DNA of 64,000 nucleotides from the NCBI GenBank assembly GCA_963675945.1, contig OY780932.1, positions 124,001 through 188,000 on the forward strand. The letters are read 5' to 3'. The position numbers were made by a program, and so were the translations under genes. Below are positions 1 to 9,635 of the stretch, in pieces (position 1 is the stretch's first letter; the number at the start of each line of letters is the position of its first letter). This DNA comes from G963556115 sp963675945. GTDB taxonomy: Bacteria; Planctomycetota; SZUA-567. The notes under the pieces are model-generated. The model saw nothing but the letters and a program-made list of their open reading frames with translations. It was not told the DNA's origin and did not search any database.

Positions 1-754
1 CAAAATGCTATTTCTGCGATATTCTATTTCTGTATTAAATTTGATTGAGACTTCTTCTTGTAAAGGAGTCTCATACATCAATTCAATGTACTTTTCAACT
101 GGAGTTTTACCGTTTAGACTACTGTGAGGACGCTCCCAATTGTAGTAATGCTGCCATTCTGCTAAGGGTAGATCAAGACTTTCTATACTGTGTTTTGTTA
201 AATCAATGGTTGAATAGAATTCTTCAATATCAGTTTTTTGAGATCTTTCTACTTTACCATTAAGATGAGGAGATGCAGGGCGAATAGGTCTAAGTTTAAT
301 CCCCCAATCCAACAGCAGATCTTGAACTTTATAAGCAAGAAATTCTCGTCCTCTATCAGTCTGAATTCTTTGAATTGGGAAACACATCTCTTCAACTACT
401 TTTTCAATATGGAGAAACATTATTCCTAACTAAAACTTTATGAATTGTTGCTAAAGAGAGCTTAATACTATGCAACCTTAATAATTCGCTCTGAATTCTC
501 CTCGCCCCGATATTTCTTGAATCTCTTAGTGCTAATATTATACTTTCTATATTTTCAGTTACCTTAGTCGCAGGAGAATTGTGAGGTTTTCTGCTCAAGG
601 TGCAAAGCCCTTCAATACCATTTGATTGATATCTATTTACCCATTTTCTAAGAGTAGGTCTGGAAATTCCACAACGATTACAAACAAGTCCTGAGTTTTG
701 AGTTTCAAAATACATTTTGACCCATTTCAATCGGGATTTAGTAGTATTGCCCAT
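1..754 (-). pseudogene. IS481-family transposase, internally deleted (copy A)
   Basis: This is a DDE transposase gene on the minus strand that runs off the left edge of the window. The N-terminal 116 codons (754 down to about 413) encode a helix-turn-helix region (GISRPTLRKWVNRYQ) typical of IS481 transposases. Compared with the nearly identical copy at 13384-14197, 185 bp are missing at about position 412. The loss shifts the frame and removes the first catalytic Asp region. The remaining part still encodes the integrase core (QTDRGREF and the downstream KVERSQKTD Glu motif) in another frame. The gene is therefore inactive. Its near identity to copy B suggests recent spread in this genome. 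Confidence 0.85.
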
Positions 755-790
755 AGCAACTCCTTTATCAATATATTATACAATTTTATT

Positions 791-814
791 GAAAGGATGT
801 CTATGAATCACACA
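791..814. repeat. IS481 terminal inverted repeat (copy A, outer end)
   Basis: GAAAGGATGTCTATGAATCACACA reads outward here and recurs, with one mismatch, at 14230-14253 at the opposite (C-terminal) end of copy B. The two therefore define the element's inverted termini. The element ends 10 bp from the stop codon of the neighbouring flavin oxidoreductase gene. Confidence 0.7.
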
Positions 815-824
815 ACTAAATCTT

Positions 825-1913
825 TTATTTGTTAAAAATGACGCAATAATTACCTTTATCTGTTCTGCATTTTGAACAGCTTATACACGTAGCTTTTCTT
901 TTATCACCTGATTTCCATCTTTTAATTAAATCTGGTTCTGCAAGTAGTGGCCTTGATAAACCAAAGAAATTTATATCGCTCCCGTTCAGTATATTTTCCA
1001 TTACATCAATATCTTTAAAACCCCCAACAGTGATAACAGGTATGCTAACTTCTTTGCTTATTACTTTGGCATATTCAGAAAAATACCCTTCGCTCTGGAG
1101 TTTATAATTATCAAATTCCTGGCCAATCATGGTTCTGGCTTTACCATGGATATTGCCTGTTATATCTAGTGCATCTACTCCAAGAGCTTCGAGTTTCCTG
1201 GAAATTATTCTTGTTTCATCAAAGCTTAGACCGTTATCAAAAAATTCACTGGAAGTAAGTTTTATTATTATAGTAAAATCATTGCCCACTTTTTCTCGGG
1301 TTTTACGATATATCTCAGTTAAAAATCTCATACGATTTTCAAGGTTTCCTCCATACTCGTCAGTTCTTTTATTGTAATAAGGGCTCAAAAACTGATTGAT
1401 CAGGTAGGTATGAGCTGCATGTATTTCGACACCATCAAAGCCAGACTGCTGGACTCTTGCTGCAGCATCTGCAAAAGCACCTTCGATGTATTTTATCTCC
1501 TCTATTGTCATTGCTTTGCCAGTAACATTTGTACTTCTTTCAGCTACTTCACTGGGAGCGTAGATAATTCTTTTCCCAAGATTATATGTAGTTTTGGTTC
1601 CACCATATGCAATTTGCATTACAATTTTTGAATTATAACTATGTACTAATTTGGTCAGTTCCTGATATTCATTGATAAAAGAGTCGTTATAAATTCCCAT
1701 CATCCCGTGATTAGGTTGCTCTTCTTTAACAACATTGGCGTAGCCAGTTATAATTAAACCCACATCATTTTTGGCTAATTCATCATAAATTTTAATAAGC
1801 TCAGCAGTAAGGTGCCCGTCTTCTGTTGTCATGTTTTCCCAGGTAGCACTTCTAACAAATCGATTTTTTATTAAAAGTTTTCCTAGTTTAGTTTTTTCAA
1901 ATAAGGTTTTCAT
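825..1913 (-). CDS. Old Yellow Enzyme-type NADH:flavin oxidoreductase
   Basis: The 362-residue protein is an FMN-dependent ene-reductase of the OYE / 2,4-dienoyl-CoA reductase N-terminal-domain family. It probably reduces alpha,beta-unsaturated carbonyls with NAD(P)H in the cytoplasm. The TIM barrel begins with LGKLLIKNRFVRSATWE. Family motifs seen are GFDGVEIHAAHTYLINQFLSP with the substrate-binding His pair, the KRTDEYGG loop, and the C-terminal phosphate-binding segments VITVGGF and FFGLSRPLLAEPDL. A Cys-rich tail (CISCSKC) resembles the start of an iron-sulfur linker, but no further domain follows. I chose ATG 1913 because GAAAGGG lies just upstream. The longer reading frame to 1955 runs into the end of the IS3 element. 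It stands alone between two insertion sequences. Confidence 0.9.
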   Translation of the reverse strand: MKTLFEKTKLGKLLIKNRFVRSATWENMTTEDGHLTAELIKIYDELAKNDVGLIITGYANVVKEEQPNHGMMGIYNDSFINEYQELTKLVHSYNSKIVMQIAYGGTKTTYNLGKRIIYAPSEVAERSTNVTGKAMTIEEIKYIEGAFADAAARVQQSGFDGVEIHAAHTYLINQFLSPYYNKRTDEYGGNLENRMRFLTEIYRKTREKVGNDFTIIIKLTSSEFFDNGLSFDETRIISRKLEALGVDALDITGNIHGKARTMIGQEFDNYKLQSEGYFSEYAKVISKEVSIPVITVGGFKDIDVMENILNGSDINFFGLSRPLLAEPDLIKRWKSGDKRKATCISCSKCRTDKGNYCVIFNK

Positions 1914-1984
1914 GTTTTCCCTTTCATTATTGTGTGTTTGAGCTACTTCCACCACCTCTGACCTGCCCCCATCAGTGATACCAC

Positions 1985-2907
1985 TTAAGAATATACAATA
2001 TTATCTTTATTCTGGCAAGGACGAAGTGGCGTAGCCACGCAGGACTTGCCAGAATAAATCTCTGATTGCTTCTTCATCACCTCTTTACTATATTCTGCCG
2101 GAGATAAATACTTGAGCGAACTATGCGGGCGGATATGATTATATCCTACACGCCAGTGCTCTATTAATACTTCAGCTTCATAAATACTGTCAAACTGCTC
2201 CTGAGATAATAATTTATCTCGAAAACTGCCGTGGAAACTCTCTATGTAACCATTCTCCCATGGGCTGCCCGGTTCTATATACAATGGCTTAACTTTAAGC
2301 TGCTTCAGCCATTCCCTGATCCCCGCCGCAATAAATTCAGAACCATTATCACTACGGATATATTCTGGAATTCCATAAAGAATAAATAATTCATTCAGAA
2401 CATCTATAACATCTGCCGAGTTCAATTTTCTCGATACCTTCAGAATCAGGCATTCGCGGGTAAACTCATCAAGTACGCTTAGTATCTTTAAGATCTTACC
2501 ATCTGAAGTTCTGTCAAAAATAAAATCATAACTCCACACATGATTTTTATGAGTGGCAGAATTACGACGAACAGAGCCATCACTGTAAGTTGTCTGCGTC
2601 TCTTCTGCTTTCTCTTTACGGCATTAAATCCTAATTTTCTCCAGATCCGTTCTACTCTTTTATGATTTATATCCCAGCCTGTTTTCTTTAAAAGTGCGGT
2701 AATTCTACGGTATCCATACTTCTTGTATTTACCGACTAAAAGACAAATCTCCTTTATAAGTTCTTTTTCATCACTAGGTACAACATGCCCACGTCGTTGA
2801 GTTGATCTAGATTGATTCATTACTTTGCAAGCCCGTCATTCAGAGACAGCGAATTTCTCCTGAATATGAACTACAGCGTTACGTCTCTTCTGCGGGCTTA
2901 GAAGTCT
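1985..2907 (-). pseudogene. IS3-family transposase OrfB, broken
   Basis: OrfB supplies the DDE catalytic domain. The N-terminal HTH_21-like part (KYGYRRITALLKKTGWDINHKRV) lies at about 2600-2820 and the integrase core at 1985-2539. The core has Asp in HVWSYDFIFD, Asp in RSDNGSEF and Glu in NGYIESFHG. A one-base deletion near 2590-2600 puts the two parts in different frames. An in-frame TGA at 2836-2838 interrupts the start. The element cannot move on its own. Confidence 0.85.
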
Positions 2908-3176
2908 CCATCTGATAACTCTTTAAGCATAGCGATATCAAGAGATAAATCAGCAACAAGTCTTTTCAGACGGGCATTCTTTTTTTCCAGTTCCTTAAGC
3001 TTTCTTGCTTTGCTGATATCCATCTTTCCGTATTCTTTACGCCACTTATAAAAACTCTGAGAAGAGATACCGAGTGTTTTACAGGCGGCTTCAATACTTG
3101 ATCCCTATCCCTGTAAAACTTCCATTTCTCGGAGTATTTTGATTATACTTTCAACTGATGTCTTTCTGCCTTTCAT
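2898..3176 (-). pseudogene. IS3-family OrfA, in-frame stop
   Basis: OrfA is the HTH_8-type DNA-binding subunit that is joined to OrfB by frameshifting in intact IS3 elements. It starts at ATG 3176 (MKGRKTSVESIIKILREM) and continues with GISSQSFYKWRKEYGKMD and a leucine zipper (LKELEKKNARLKRLVADL), ending at TAA 2898. A TAG at 3105-3107 replaces a sense codon after residue 23, so the product would be truncated. Confidence 0.8.
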
Positions 3177-3246
3177 AACATTTCCTTTCCTGAAAATTAT
3201 AACTATTATCCATATAATAGTGGAGCACTTCCAGGGGGGCACGTCA

Positions 3247-3633
3247 GTCGCTGCCAGCCCCAATGCCCGCGCCATCGCGTCATACTGCTTGGATCGCATG
3301 GAGGCTCAAGCTGAAAGTAATCATAACCACAAAAATATGCCAGTAAGGATTTTCCATAAACTGTAGAATAATATTTTCGTCACTAAGCTTAAAAGCGTAT
3401 TTCAAGTAGGGTAATCCGACCATTAATCTTGTTGGTAAAGCAGGTGCGCCTTTTGTCTGGTGATAAAGTTTTCCAAAGTATTGGTCAAAACTTTTCCCGT
3501 CAATAATTGCTTCAAGCTGTACCAGCTCATGCTTCATATTAATGATCTGAGATAAAGTGGATGTGAACAAATTTCCTCGAGGATTATGGGAAGATTTAGG
3601 TTTCATTTTGCAAGGTATCTCCATGTAAAACAA
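3247..3633 (-). pseudogene. IS5-family transposase, N-terminal fragment
   Basis: The fragment matches the N-terminal DUF772 region of IS5-type transposases: FDQYFGKLYHQTKGAPALPTR, LMVGLPYLKYAFKLSDENI, then MENPYWHIF. A one-base shift near 3337 moves the rest (FCGYDYFQLEPPCDPSSMTRWR) into another frame. The sequence ends abruptly at the IS3 terminus at 3246. The catalytic half is absent from the window. Bases 3634-3715 still resemble the IS5 left end, with TTTTTCAGGGTCGACTA near 3700. Confidence 0.8.
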
Positions 3634-3752
3634 ATATACCTTGCATTATACACATATATGAAACTGCAATCAAAGCTTTATATCAAGGATATAAGCTATT
3701 TTTCAGGGTCGACTAAGTATACAGAAATACTATACACTAGATTATCCTATAA

Positions 3753-3787
3753 ATAGAGCTCAAAGTATAAATATCTTTGAACTCTAT
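3753..3787 (-). terminator. Putative terminator of the TRAP/sugar operon
   Basis: A 13-bp stem with one mismatch (ATAGAGCTCAAAG against CTTTGAACTCTAT) encloses a 9-nt loop. It lies about 50 bp beyond the stop of the hydroxyacid dehydrogenase and is followed by a short T-run on the minus strand. It is AT-rich, so strength is uncertain. Confidence 0.5.
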
Positions 3788-3838
3788 GATTACAACTATT
3801 GATGTAATGCGACATTAATTAAAAACTAGATTTAAATA

Positions 3839-4795
3839 TTAGTTAACCTTATTAACAACACTACCTGCAATAAATGCTTTCAAATTATCAACAGCAATAT
3901 TCATCAGGCGTGCTCTTGCTTCGAGTGGAGCCCATGCAATATGTGGAGTAATATAACAGTTCTTGGCCGTTAACAATACGTTATCAGCCTTGATTGGTTC
4001 TGTTGATACAACATCTATACCAGCGGCAGCTACCTTACCACTATTGAGTGCCTCTGCAAGATCTTCTTCAATAATCAACGGACCACGTGATGTATTGATA
4101 ATAATCACTCCATCCTTCATCTTTGCAATACTGTTTTTATTGATCATACCCTCCGTTGATTCAAATAGTGGGCAATGTAACGAGATAACATCAGAGTTTA
4201 CAAGTACCTCATAAAGCTCAGCATACCTCAAATTATCTGACTCTAGATCTTTATTCTGATAAGCATCAAAGGCAAGAACCTTCATACCAAACGCTTGAGC
4301 AATCTTGGCTGTATTCTGACCGATACGACCAAAACCAATAATACCCATTGTCTTGTCTGCAAGCTCTATAAGCGGAAAGTTCCAATAGCAGAAGTCTTGA
4401 CAAACAGTCCAGTCACCATTAAATACCGTCTGGCTATGACTTTCAATATGATGACATATGTTTAATAAATGAGCAAACACAAACTGTGCAACAGCGGTAG
4501 TGCCATAGGTTGGTATATTACATACAGGAATATTTTTTTCTGCAGCAGCTACGGTATCAACAACATTGAAGCCTGTAGCAAGAACGCCGATATACTTAAT
4601 TGACGGACAAGCAGAAATAATTTCCTTGGTAATAAGGGTTTTGTTTGTAATAACAGCATCAGCATTACCTATGCGGCTAATTACATCTTCTTTATTTGTC
4701 CTATCGTAACAAATGAGTTCACCCAGTTCAGAGAATCCTTCCCACGTCAGATCTCCTGGATTTAATGTATGACCATCTAAAACAATAATTTTCAT
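3839..4795 (-). CDS. D-2-hydroxyacid dehydrogenase (glycerate dehydrogenase-like)
   Basis: This 318-residue cytoplasmic NAD(P)-dependent enzyme interconverts a 2-oxoacid and a D-2-hydroxyacid. The closest subfamily appears to be hydroxypyruvate reductase/glycerate dehydrogenase. The Rossmann motif is GIIGFGRIGQNTAKIAQAFG. The catalytic Arg, Glu and His are in INTSRGPLI, DVVSTEP and TPHIAWAP. The start has AGGAG eight bases upstream. It is the last gene of the minus-strand operon that begins with dctP, 125 bp after the kinase. In context it would reduce (or oxidise) the C2-C3 oxoacid released by the aldolase. The exact substrate is inference. Confidence 0.88.
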   Translation of the reverse strand: MKIIVLDGHTLNPGDLTWEGFSELGELICYDRTNKEDVISRIGNADAVITNKTLITKEIISACPSIKYIGVLATGFNVVDTVAAAEKNIPVCNIPTYGTTAVAQFVFAHLLNICHHIESHSQTVFNGDWTVCQDFCYWNFPLIELADKTMGIIGFGRIGQNTAKIAQAFGMKVLAFDAYQNKDLESDNLRYAELYEVLVNSDVISLHCPLFESTEGMINKNSIAKMKDGVIIINTSRGPLIIEEDLAEALNSGKVAAAGIDVVSTEPIKADNVLLTAKNCYITPHIAWAPLEARARLMNIAVDNLKAFIAGSVVNKVN

Positions 4796-4920
4796 TATTT
4801 ATACTCCTATGATATTTTAAAATTTTTGCAATTTAAGCTCTATATGATAATCAAAGGTAACACTATAACATGCTAAAGTGGCTAAATATGAATATAAACA
4901 CTACTGCAGAACTGCATAGA

Positions 4921-6429
4921 TTAATGTGAATACCCACCCATAACATCTTTTAGAGCAGGATAAAGTTTTTTATATACATCATATGTTTTTAGGTACATAT
5001 TTCTAATTTCTTCTTTTTCTGGATATATTGCATCACCAGTAGATTTTAATTGAGGCAGTGCCTGATCAGTTGGACTTAAGTATAATCCACCAGCAATTCC
5101 CCCAAGCAATGCAGCACCAAGGGCTGCAGCATCAGCATACGAGGTTGTACTATATGGAAGGTTTAAAACACTAGATTTGATTTGATTCCAATAGCTGCTC
5201 TTTGTACCATTACCCACAGCAACAATATGGCGAATAGTGACATCAAAACACTCCTCGCCATATTCTAATAGCTGTTTAAGTACATACGCTCCTGACTCAT
5301 ACACAGACTGCATGAGGTCAATCTTGTCAGACTGTACGGTTATACCATACCAAACTCCTACCGCTTTACTATCCCATATTGGTGAACGCTCACCAGACAG
5401 ATATGGCAAGAATGCTACGCCATTAGCTCCAGGTGTAGCTGAAGTTATTGCGGTATTCATGTTCTCTACAGTTGCGAATTCATTAAAAATATTGTTTTTT
5501 AACCAATCAAGAGCTGCCCCCATAAACGAGTTTGCGCCATGCGCCAGCCAATTACCATTTATAATATGTTTTCTATTCATAAAAACTGAATCAAATTGTG
5601 GTTTATCATGAATAAAGGTAAGGACTCCCGATGTTCCAACCGACTCAAAAACTTCTGCCTTATCTTTAATACCAAGTGCAAAAGTAGCACAAGCCGTATC
5701 AGCAGCTCCAAGTGCAACAGGTGTACCTTGCTTTATACCAGTTTCAATACTTATATCTTTTTTTACCACTCCAATTTTTTCAAAAGGAGATTTTATACTA
5801 GCTATCTTACTCTCAGGGACATTGGCATAGCTAAGTAAATCACAATCCCAACATTTATCATTAGAATCAAGTTTAAAAACTCCACTGTAAGAAGCTTGAG
5901 TCCAATCCACTCCTGTCTTGCCCGTAAATTGTGCAACAATAAAACTATTAAGCATTCCCGCATACTCTGTTGCCTCCCATACTTCGGCTTCATTCTCTTG
6001 TAGCCATATCAAATTTGAAACGCTACAAGATGCTACAGCCGCTCTATTTCCAAGAAGCTTGGAATATTTTTCAGAATCAACCGCCAATGAATTCAGGTAT
6101 CGTTTCACAGAACTGTCCGCGCGGATATCCATATATGTAATACCACAGCGTAACGGTTTGTATTCTTTATCCATAAGTACTGTAGTTGGGCAGGTTGATG
6201 AAACGCCAATACTTAATATATCAATATTAGTAGTAGCAATTAATTTCTTGATTGCTACTACAATACTTTTCCAGTATAATTCCAAATCAATCTCTGCATA
6301 ACCGCGCTGTGCCCTTGTTAGCACAACAGACACTTGCTCTTTGGCGATAATACCTCCATCAAGAGTAAAAGCAACTACTTTTATGTTTGTTGTACCAGCA
6401 TCAATGCCGATTATTGCTTTAGTCTTCAT
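4921..6429 (-). CDS. FGGY-family carbohydrate kinase
   Basis: The protein is a 502-residue sugar kinase of the FGGY family (xylulokinase, gluconokinase, LsrK and relatives), using ATP to phosphorylate a ketose or sugar acid. Visible motifs are the N-terminal phosphate loop IGIDAGTTNIKVVAF, VDWTQASYSGVF in the sugar-binding cleft, the GTSGV phosphate 2 motif, and VAVGNGTKSSYWNQI in the C-terminal ATPase lobe. Its start overlaps the stop of the upstream dehydrogenase by four bases (ATGA), so the two are translationally coupled. It probably phosphorylates the ketose produced by that dehydrogenase. The substrate cannot be told from sequence. Confidence 0.9.
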   Translation of the reverse strand: MKTKAIIGIDAGTTNIKVVAFTLDGGIIAKEQVSVVLTRAQRGYAEIDLELYWKSIVVAIKKLIATTNIDILSIGVSSTCPTTVLMDKEYKPLRCGITYMDIRADSSVKRYLNSLAVDSEKYSKLLGNRAAVASCSVSNLIWLQENEAEVWEATEYAGMLNSFIVAQFTGKTGVDWTQASYSGVFKLDSNDKCWDCDLLSYANVPESKIASIKSPFEKIGVVKKDISIETGIKQGTPVALGAADTACATFALGIKDKAEVFESVGTSGVLTFIHDKPQFDSVFMNRKHIINGNWLAHGANSFMGAALDWLKNNIFNEFATVENMNTAITSATPGANGVAFLPYLSGERSPIWDSKAVGVWYGITVQSDKIDLMQSVYESGAYVLKQLLEYGEECFDVTIRHIVAVGNGTKSSYWNQIKSSVLNLPYSTTSYADAAALGAALLGGIAGGLYLSPTDQALPQLKSTGDAIYPEKEEIRNMYLKTYDVYKKLYPALKDVMGGYSH

Positions 6430-7463
6430 GGTTTAATAACTACCTTTATCGCGTCACCACTCTCAGCCAGCGCTAAAGCATCATTGAATTTTTCCAACTT
6501 AAAAGTATGAGTAACCAATGGCTGTACATCTATTGCGCCACATTCTACTAATTCTAAGCACTTTTTAAACCCACTACGTTTTAGAGACGCAGAACCAACA
6601 ACACATAATTCATTATAATGAATTAGATTCACATCAACCTCTGGCATAGCACCTTTTGCAAACCCAGCAAACATACTAACTCTAGCGCCTTTTTTACAAA
6701 TCTGCAAACTCTGATTGACAACTCTTGGATTGCCAATTGCAAGAATTACCACATCAGCACCAAACCCCTCAGTATTTGCATATACAATATCCGGTAGTGA
6801 TTCGTTAATAGGGTCAACCAATATATCCGCACCAAACTTAATAGCAGCCTCACGGCGACTCTTTGTTGGTTCGCTAACGATTACTTTGGTAGCTCCTTGA
6901 GCTTTTGCAAGCATTACATGCATCAATCCAATTGGACCAGCACCAATTACAACTACTGTATCTCCAAAGCCGATATTTAGTTTTGTCTGACCTTCCTGAA
7001 CACAAGCAAGTGGCTCAACTAGTGCTCCTGCTTCCCATGATGTTTCAGGCTTGAGTTTGAGTACGTTACCGCTAGTTACGAATGCTGCAGGGATCTTCAG
7101 ATATTCAGCGAAACAACCGGAGTACTCATATCCGATAGCTTTTCTGTTCAAGCAGACATTCTCCATATCATTCAAACAATAGCAACACTCTCCACAAGGC
7201 AATACAGGATCAATAATCACACGATCACCGATCGCAAATGCTGTAACATCTTTACCAATACGTATAACCTCACCAGAGACTTCGTGTCCAATAATTGCTG
7301 GCATCATAATACCTTTGGTCTTTGAACCATTAATTATTCTACTATCAGTGCCACATATTGCTGCAGCTTTGACCTTTATCAGCATCTCATTCTCAGCAAT
7401 TTCTGGATCAGGGACATCTTTATATTTGACACAATCAACCTTTGTAAATACAGCAGCTTTCAT
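6426..7463 (-). CDS. Zinc-dependent medium-chain alcohol/polyol dehydrogenase
   Basis: This 345-residue MDR enzyme belongs to the sorbitol/threonine/idonate dehydrogenase branch. Catalytic zinc ligands are Cys37 (AAICGTDSR) and His60-Glu61 (IIGHEVSGEV). Structural zinc is held by Cys90, 93, 96 and 104 (CGECCYC...C). The NAD site is VVIGAGPIGLMHV. It would oxidise a secondary alcohol on a polyol or sugar acid to the ketone, using NAD(P). It lies 14 bp after the aldolase gene and overlaps the kinase start, placing it in the middle of the TRAP operon. Confidence 0.9.
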   Translation of the reverse strand: MKAAVFTKVDCVKYKDVPDPEIAENEMLIKVKAAAICGTDSRIINGSKTKGIMMPAIIGHEVSGEVIRIGKDVTAFAIGDRVIIDPVLPCGECCYCLNDMENVCLNRKAIGYEYSGCFAEYLKIPAAFVTSGNVLKLKPETSWEAGALVEPLACVQEGQTKLNIGFGDTVVVIGAGPIGLMHVMLAKAQGATKVIVSEPTKSRREAAIKFGADILVDPINESLPDIVYANTEGFGADVVILAIGNPRVVNQSLQICKKGARVSMFAGFAKGAMPEVDVNLIHYNELCVVGSASLKRSGFKKCLELVECGAIDVQPLVTHTFKLEKFNDALALAESGDAIKVVIKP

Positions 7464-7477
7464 ATTATCTCCTATAC

Positions 7478-8281
7478 TTATTTAGCATTATCCGCATAGA
7501 TTTTCATAGCAGCTTCAACATTGGCATCTTCTAAAATCATTGCTCTGAATGCCATTGTAGCAGCTGTTGGGAATTTATCTTGCCAGATACATCTGCCGTA
7601 TGTAACACCAGCCAAACCAATAGCAAGAGCATCCTGTGTCATCTGGAAGTAAGACTTAAGATCATTACCACCAGCGCCACCTGCTAGACATACTTTTGCT
7701 GGGCAAGAATCAACAACCTTCTGAAAACTTTCAGCAGAACCACTCCAAAGAGTCTTAATCACGTCAACACCAAGTTCAGCACCAGCACGCACAGCATATG
7801 CAAGGGCATCTGTATCTGAAGGATCTTTGATCATTGAGCCTTTAGGATAGATATGAGCAACCAGAGGCATGCCCATCTTTTCAGCTTCCTTACTAATCAT
7901 ACCAAGGTGAGTTAACTGTTGAGCCTGTTCAGGACCACCAACGATCATACCAACAGAGATAGCATCGGCACCACATCTTAAAGCTTCTTCAACATCAGCT
8001 ACAGGCGCATCGTAGTGTGGGTGATAGTTTATTGAATATGTTGTAGACTTCATAATTAATGCCACTTCACCAGCATACTTAGGGAATACATTTGTAGCAA
8101 TACCTTTTTGTAAAGTAACAGCATTTGGTCTGCCTTTGATAACAGTCTCAAGTGTTTTATCAATGTTCTCTAATCCTGGCAATACACCTCTAGTAATTGG
8201 GTGATCAAGAGTTATTGCAAAAAGTCTACCAGACTTCTTATCAAACAATCTAGACATCCTAATCTGCTTACCTGCGTTCAT
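7478..8281 (-). CDS. Class I (DeoC/FbaB/LsrF-type) aldolase
   Basis: The 267-residue TIM-barrel enzyme belongs to the archaeal-type class I fructose-bisphosphate aldolase / LsrF group. It opens with RLFAITLDHPITRG. The Schiff-base lysine is most likely Lys176 in GVDVIKTLWSGS. The phosphate site is the LAGGAGG loop and the GLAGVTYGRCIWQ segment near the C terminus. I chose ATG 8281 over the longer frame because AAAGGAG sits just upstream. In this operon it probably cleaves the phosphorylated ketose or ulosonate into a triose phosphate and a small carbonyl. LsrF itself acts as a thiolase, so the reaction remains inferred. Confidence 0.82.
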   Translation of the reverse strand: MNAGKQIRMSRLFDKKSGRLFAITLDHPITRGVLPGLENIDKTLETVIKGRPNAVTLQKGIATNVFPKYAGEVALIMKSTTYSINYHPHYDAPVADVEEALRCGADAISVGMIVGGPEQAQQLTHLGMISKEAEKMGMPLVAHIYPKGSMIKDPSDTDALAYAVRAGAELGVDVIKTLWSGSAESFQKVVDSCPAKVCLAGGAGGNDLKSYFQMTQDALAIGLAGVTYGRCIWQDKFPTAATMAFRAMILEDANVEAAMKIYADNAK

Positions 8282-8360
8282 TTTTTCTCCTTTAAAGAAT
8301 TTCTTTTTTAAAATCATATAAATTTATAACGATTTTTTTTCATTACGTCACATCAATATA

Positions 8361-9635
8361 TTAATACAACATCAAGTCAACCAAAGACGTAGCAATTTGT
8401 GGTATTGCAGCAAAGATCACTAAGAATATCGCAATAATCACATAGAACGGCCACGATGCTTTAACAATTGTCTCTATTTTCAATTTAGATACTAATGATG
8501 TTGCGAATAGGCATACCCCTACTGGCGGTGTACTCAGACCAACAGAAAGAGCCATAACCATAAACACAACAAAATGAATTGGGTTGATTCCAATAACTAA
8601 CGCTGTCGGCATTAGTACAGGTGTGAGCAATAGTATTGCTGCAGTAATATCAAGGAACATTCCTATGACAATAAAGATAAGTCCCATTATTAGTAATACG
8701 ACAAGGCTATTAGTTGAAATACTAAGTAAGAATACGCTTACCTTATCTGGGAGTTGATCAATAGCAAAGATATAAGTAGCAACTGAAGCAACCATAGCAA
8801 TTAATAAAATTGTTCCCGAAGTTACTCCTGCAGTTATCATAAGTCTAGGAAATTGCTTCCAAGTCAAACCTTTATATACATATATAGAAAGGAACAATGT
8901 ATAGACCACAGCAAGTCCCGCAGCTTCTGTCGGCGTAACAAAGCCACAGAATATCCCTGATAGTATAATAAGCGGTGATAAAAGTGCCGGTATAGCATCA
9001 AAGATAATTTTTGCAATCTCACGGTAACTTCGTATTACGACTTTACCATATCCATTACGTCTAGCAATAATATAGTTTGTCAACATGAACAATAACGAGA
9101 GCAACACAGCTGGTCCAATTCCACCTGCCAAACAAGCACTGACAGACTGTTCAGCAACAACAGAAGCAATAACCATTAAAATACTCGGTGGTACAATTGA
9201 TGACAGAGTTGAAGTTATCATAGTCATTGCAGCAGCATACGGTCTTGGATAACCTTCTTCTGTCATTGCTTTTATTTCAATAGGCCCCAAGCTACCAACA
9301 TCAGCAACAGATGACCCCGATATCCCCCCAAAAATAAAACTTGCAATGATATTCACATGTCCAAGTGCTCCTCTCCATCTTCCAACATACGAATTAGCAG
9401 CACTAAAAATCCTACTAGCAATCCCCCCCTTCTCCATAATTAAACCAGCAAGTACAAACAGAGGCACAGCTACAAGCAAAAAGCTATTCATTGAAGAGTA
9501 CATAAATCTTGAGACAACATGCAGTGGTAGTCCATAAAAGTATAATGTTGAAATTACGGATAGACCAAGAGCTATCGCTAAAGGAACTCCGACAAGACTT
9601 AACAAGAAAAATAACCCTAGTAAACACAAACTCAT
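8361..9635 (-). CDS. dctM: TRAP transporter large permease (DctM)
   Basis: This 424-residue integral membrane protein is the cation-coupled translocation subunit of a TRAP transporter. It has about twelve hydrophobic segments and the family signatures VPLFVLAGLIMEKGGIASRI and GGISGSSVADVGSLG. The gene overlaps dctQ by four bases (ATGA). With DctP and DctQ it imports an organic acid or sugar acid, driven by an ion gradient. The adjacent catabolic genes make a sugar acid or polyol-derived acid the likely cargo. Confidence 0.95.
   Translation of the reverse strand: MSLCLLGLFFLLSLVGVPLAIALGLSVISTLYFYGLPLHVVSRFMYSSMNSFLLVAVPLFVLAGLIMEKGGIASRIFSAANSYVGRWRGALGHVNIIASFIFGGISGSSVADVGSLGPIEIKAMTEEGYPRPYAAAMTMITSTLSSIVPPSILMVIASVVAEQSVSACLAGGIGPAVLLSLLFMLTNYIIARRNGYGKVVIRSYREIAKIIFDAIPALLSPLIILSGIFCGFVTPTEAAGLAVVYTLFLSIYVYKGLTWKQFPRLMITAGVTSGTILLIAMVASVATYIFAIDQLPDKVSVFLLSISTNSLVVLLIMGLIFIVIGMFLDITAAILLLTPVLMPTALVIGINPIHFVVFMVMALSVGLSTPPVGVCLFATSLVSKLKIETIVKASWPFYVIIAIFLVIFAAIPQIATSLVDLMLY

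Larger units (their letters stand above)
1959..3246 (-). mobile_element. Degenerate IS3-family insertion sequence
   Basis: The termini are imperfect inverted repeats: TGACCTGCCCCC at 1959-1970, and its partner at 3235-3246 reading TGACGTGCCCCC on the other strand (11 of 12 match). The 1,288-bp length and the two overlapping minus-strand frames are normal for IS3 elements. Both frames carry inactivating changes. I see no target duplication: one flank is the OYE gene and the other an IS5-type fragment. One junction has therefore probably been rearranged since insertion. Confidence 0.85.

Noticed and set aside
1959..3246. Functional IS3 element
   Set aside because: Both frames carry stops or a frameshift, and no target duplication is seen.
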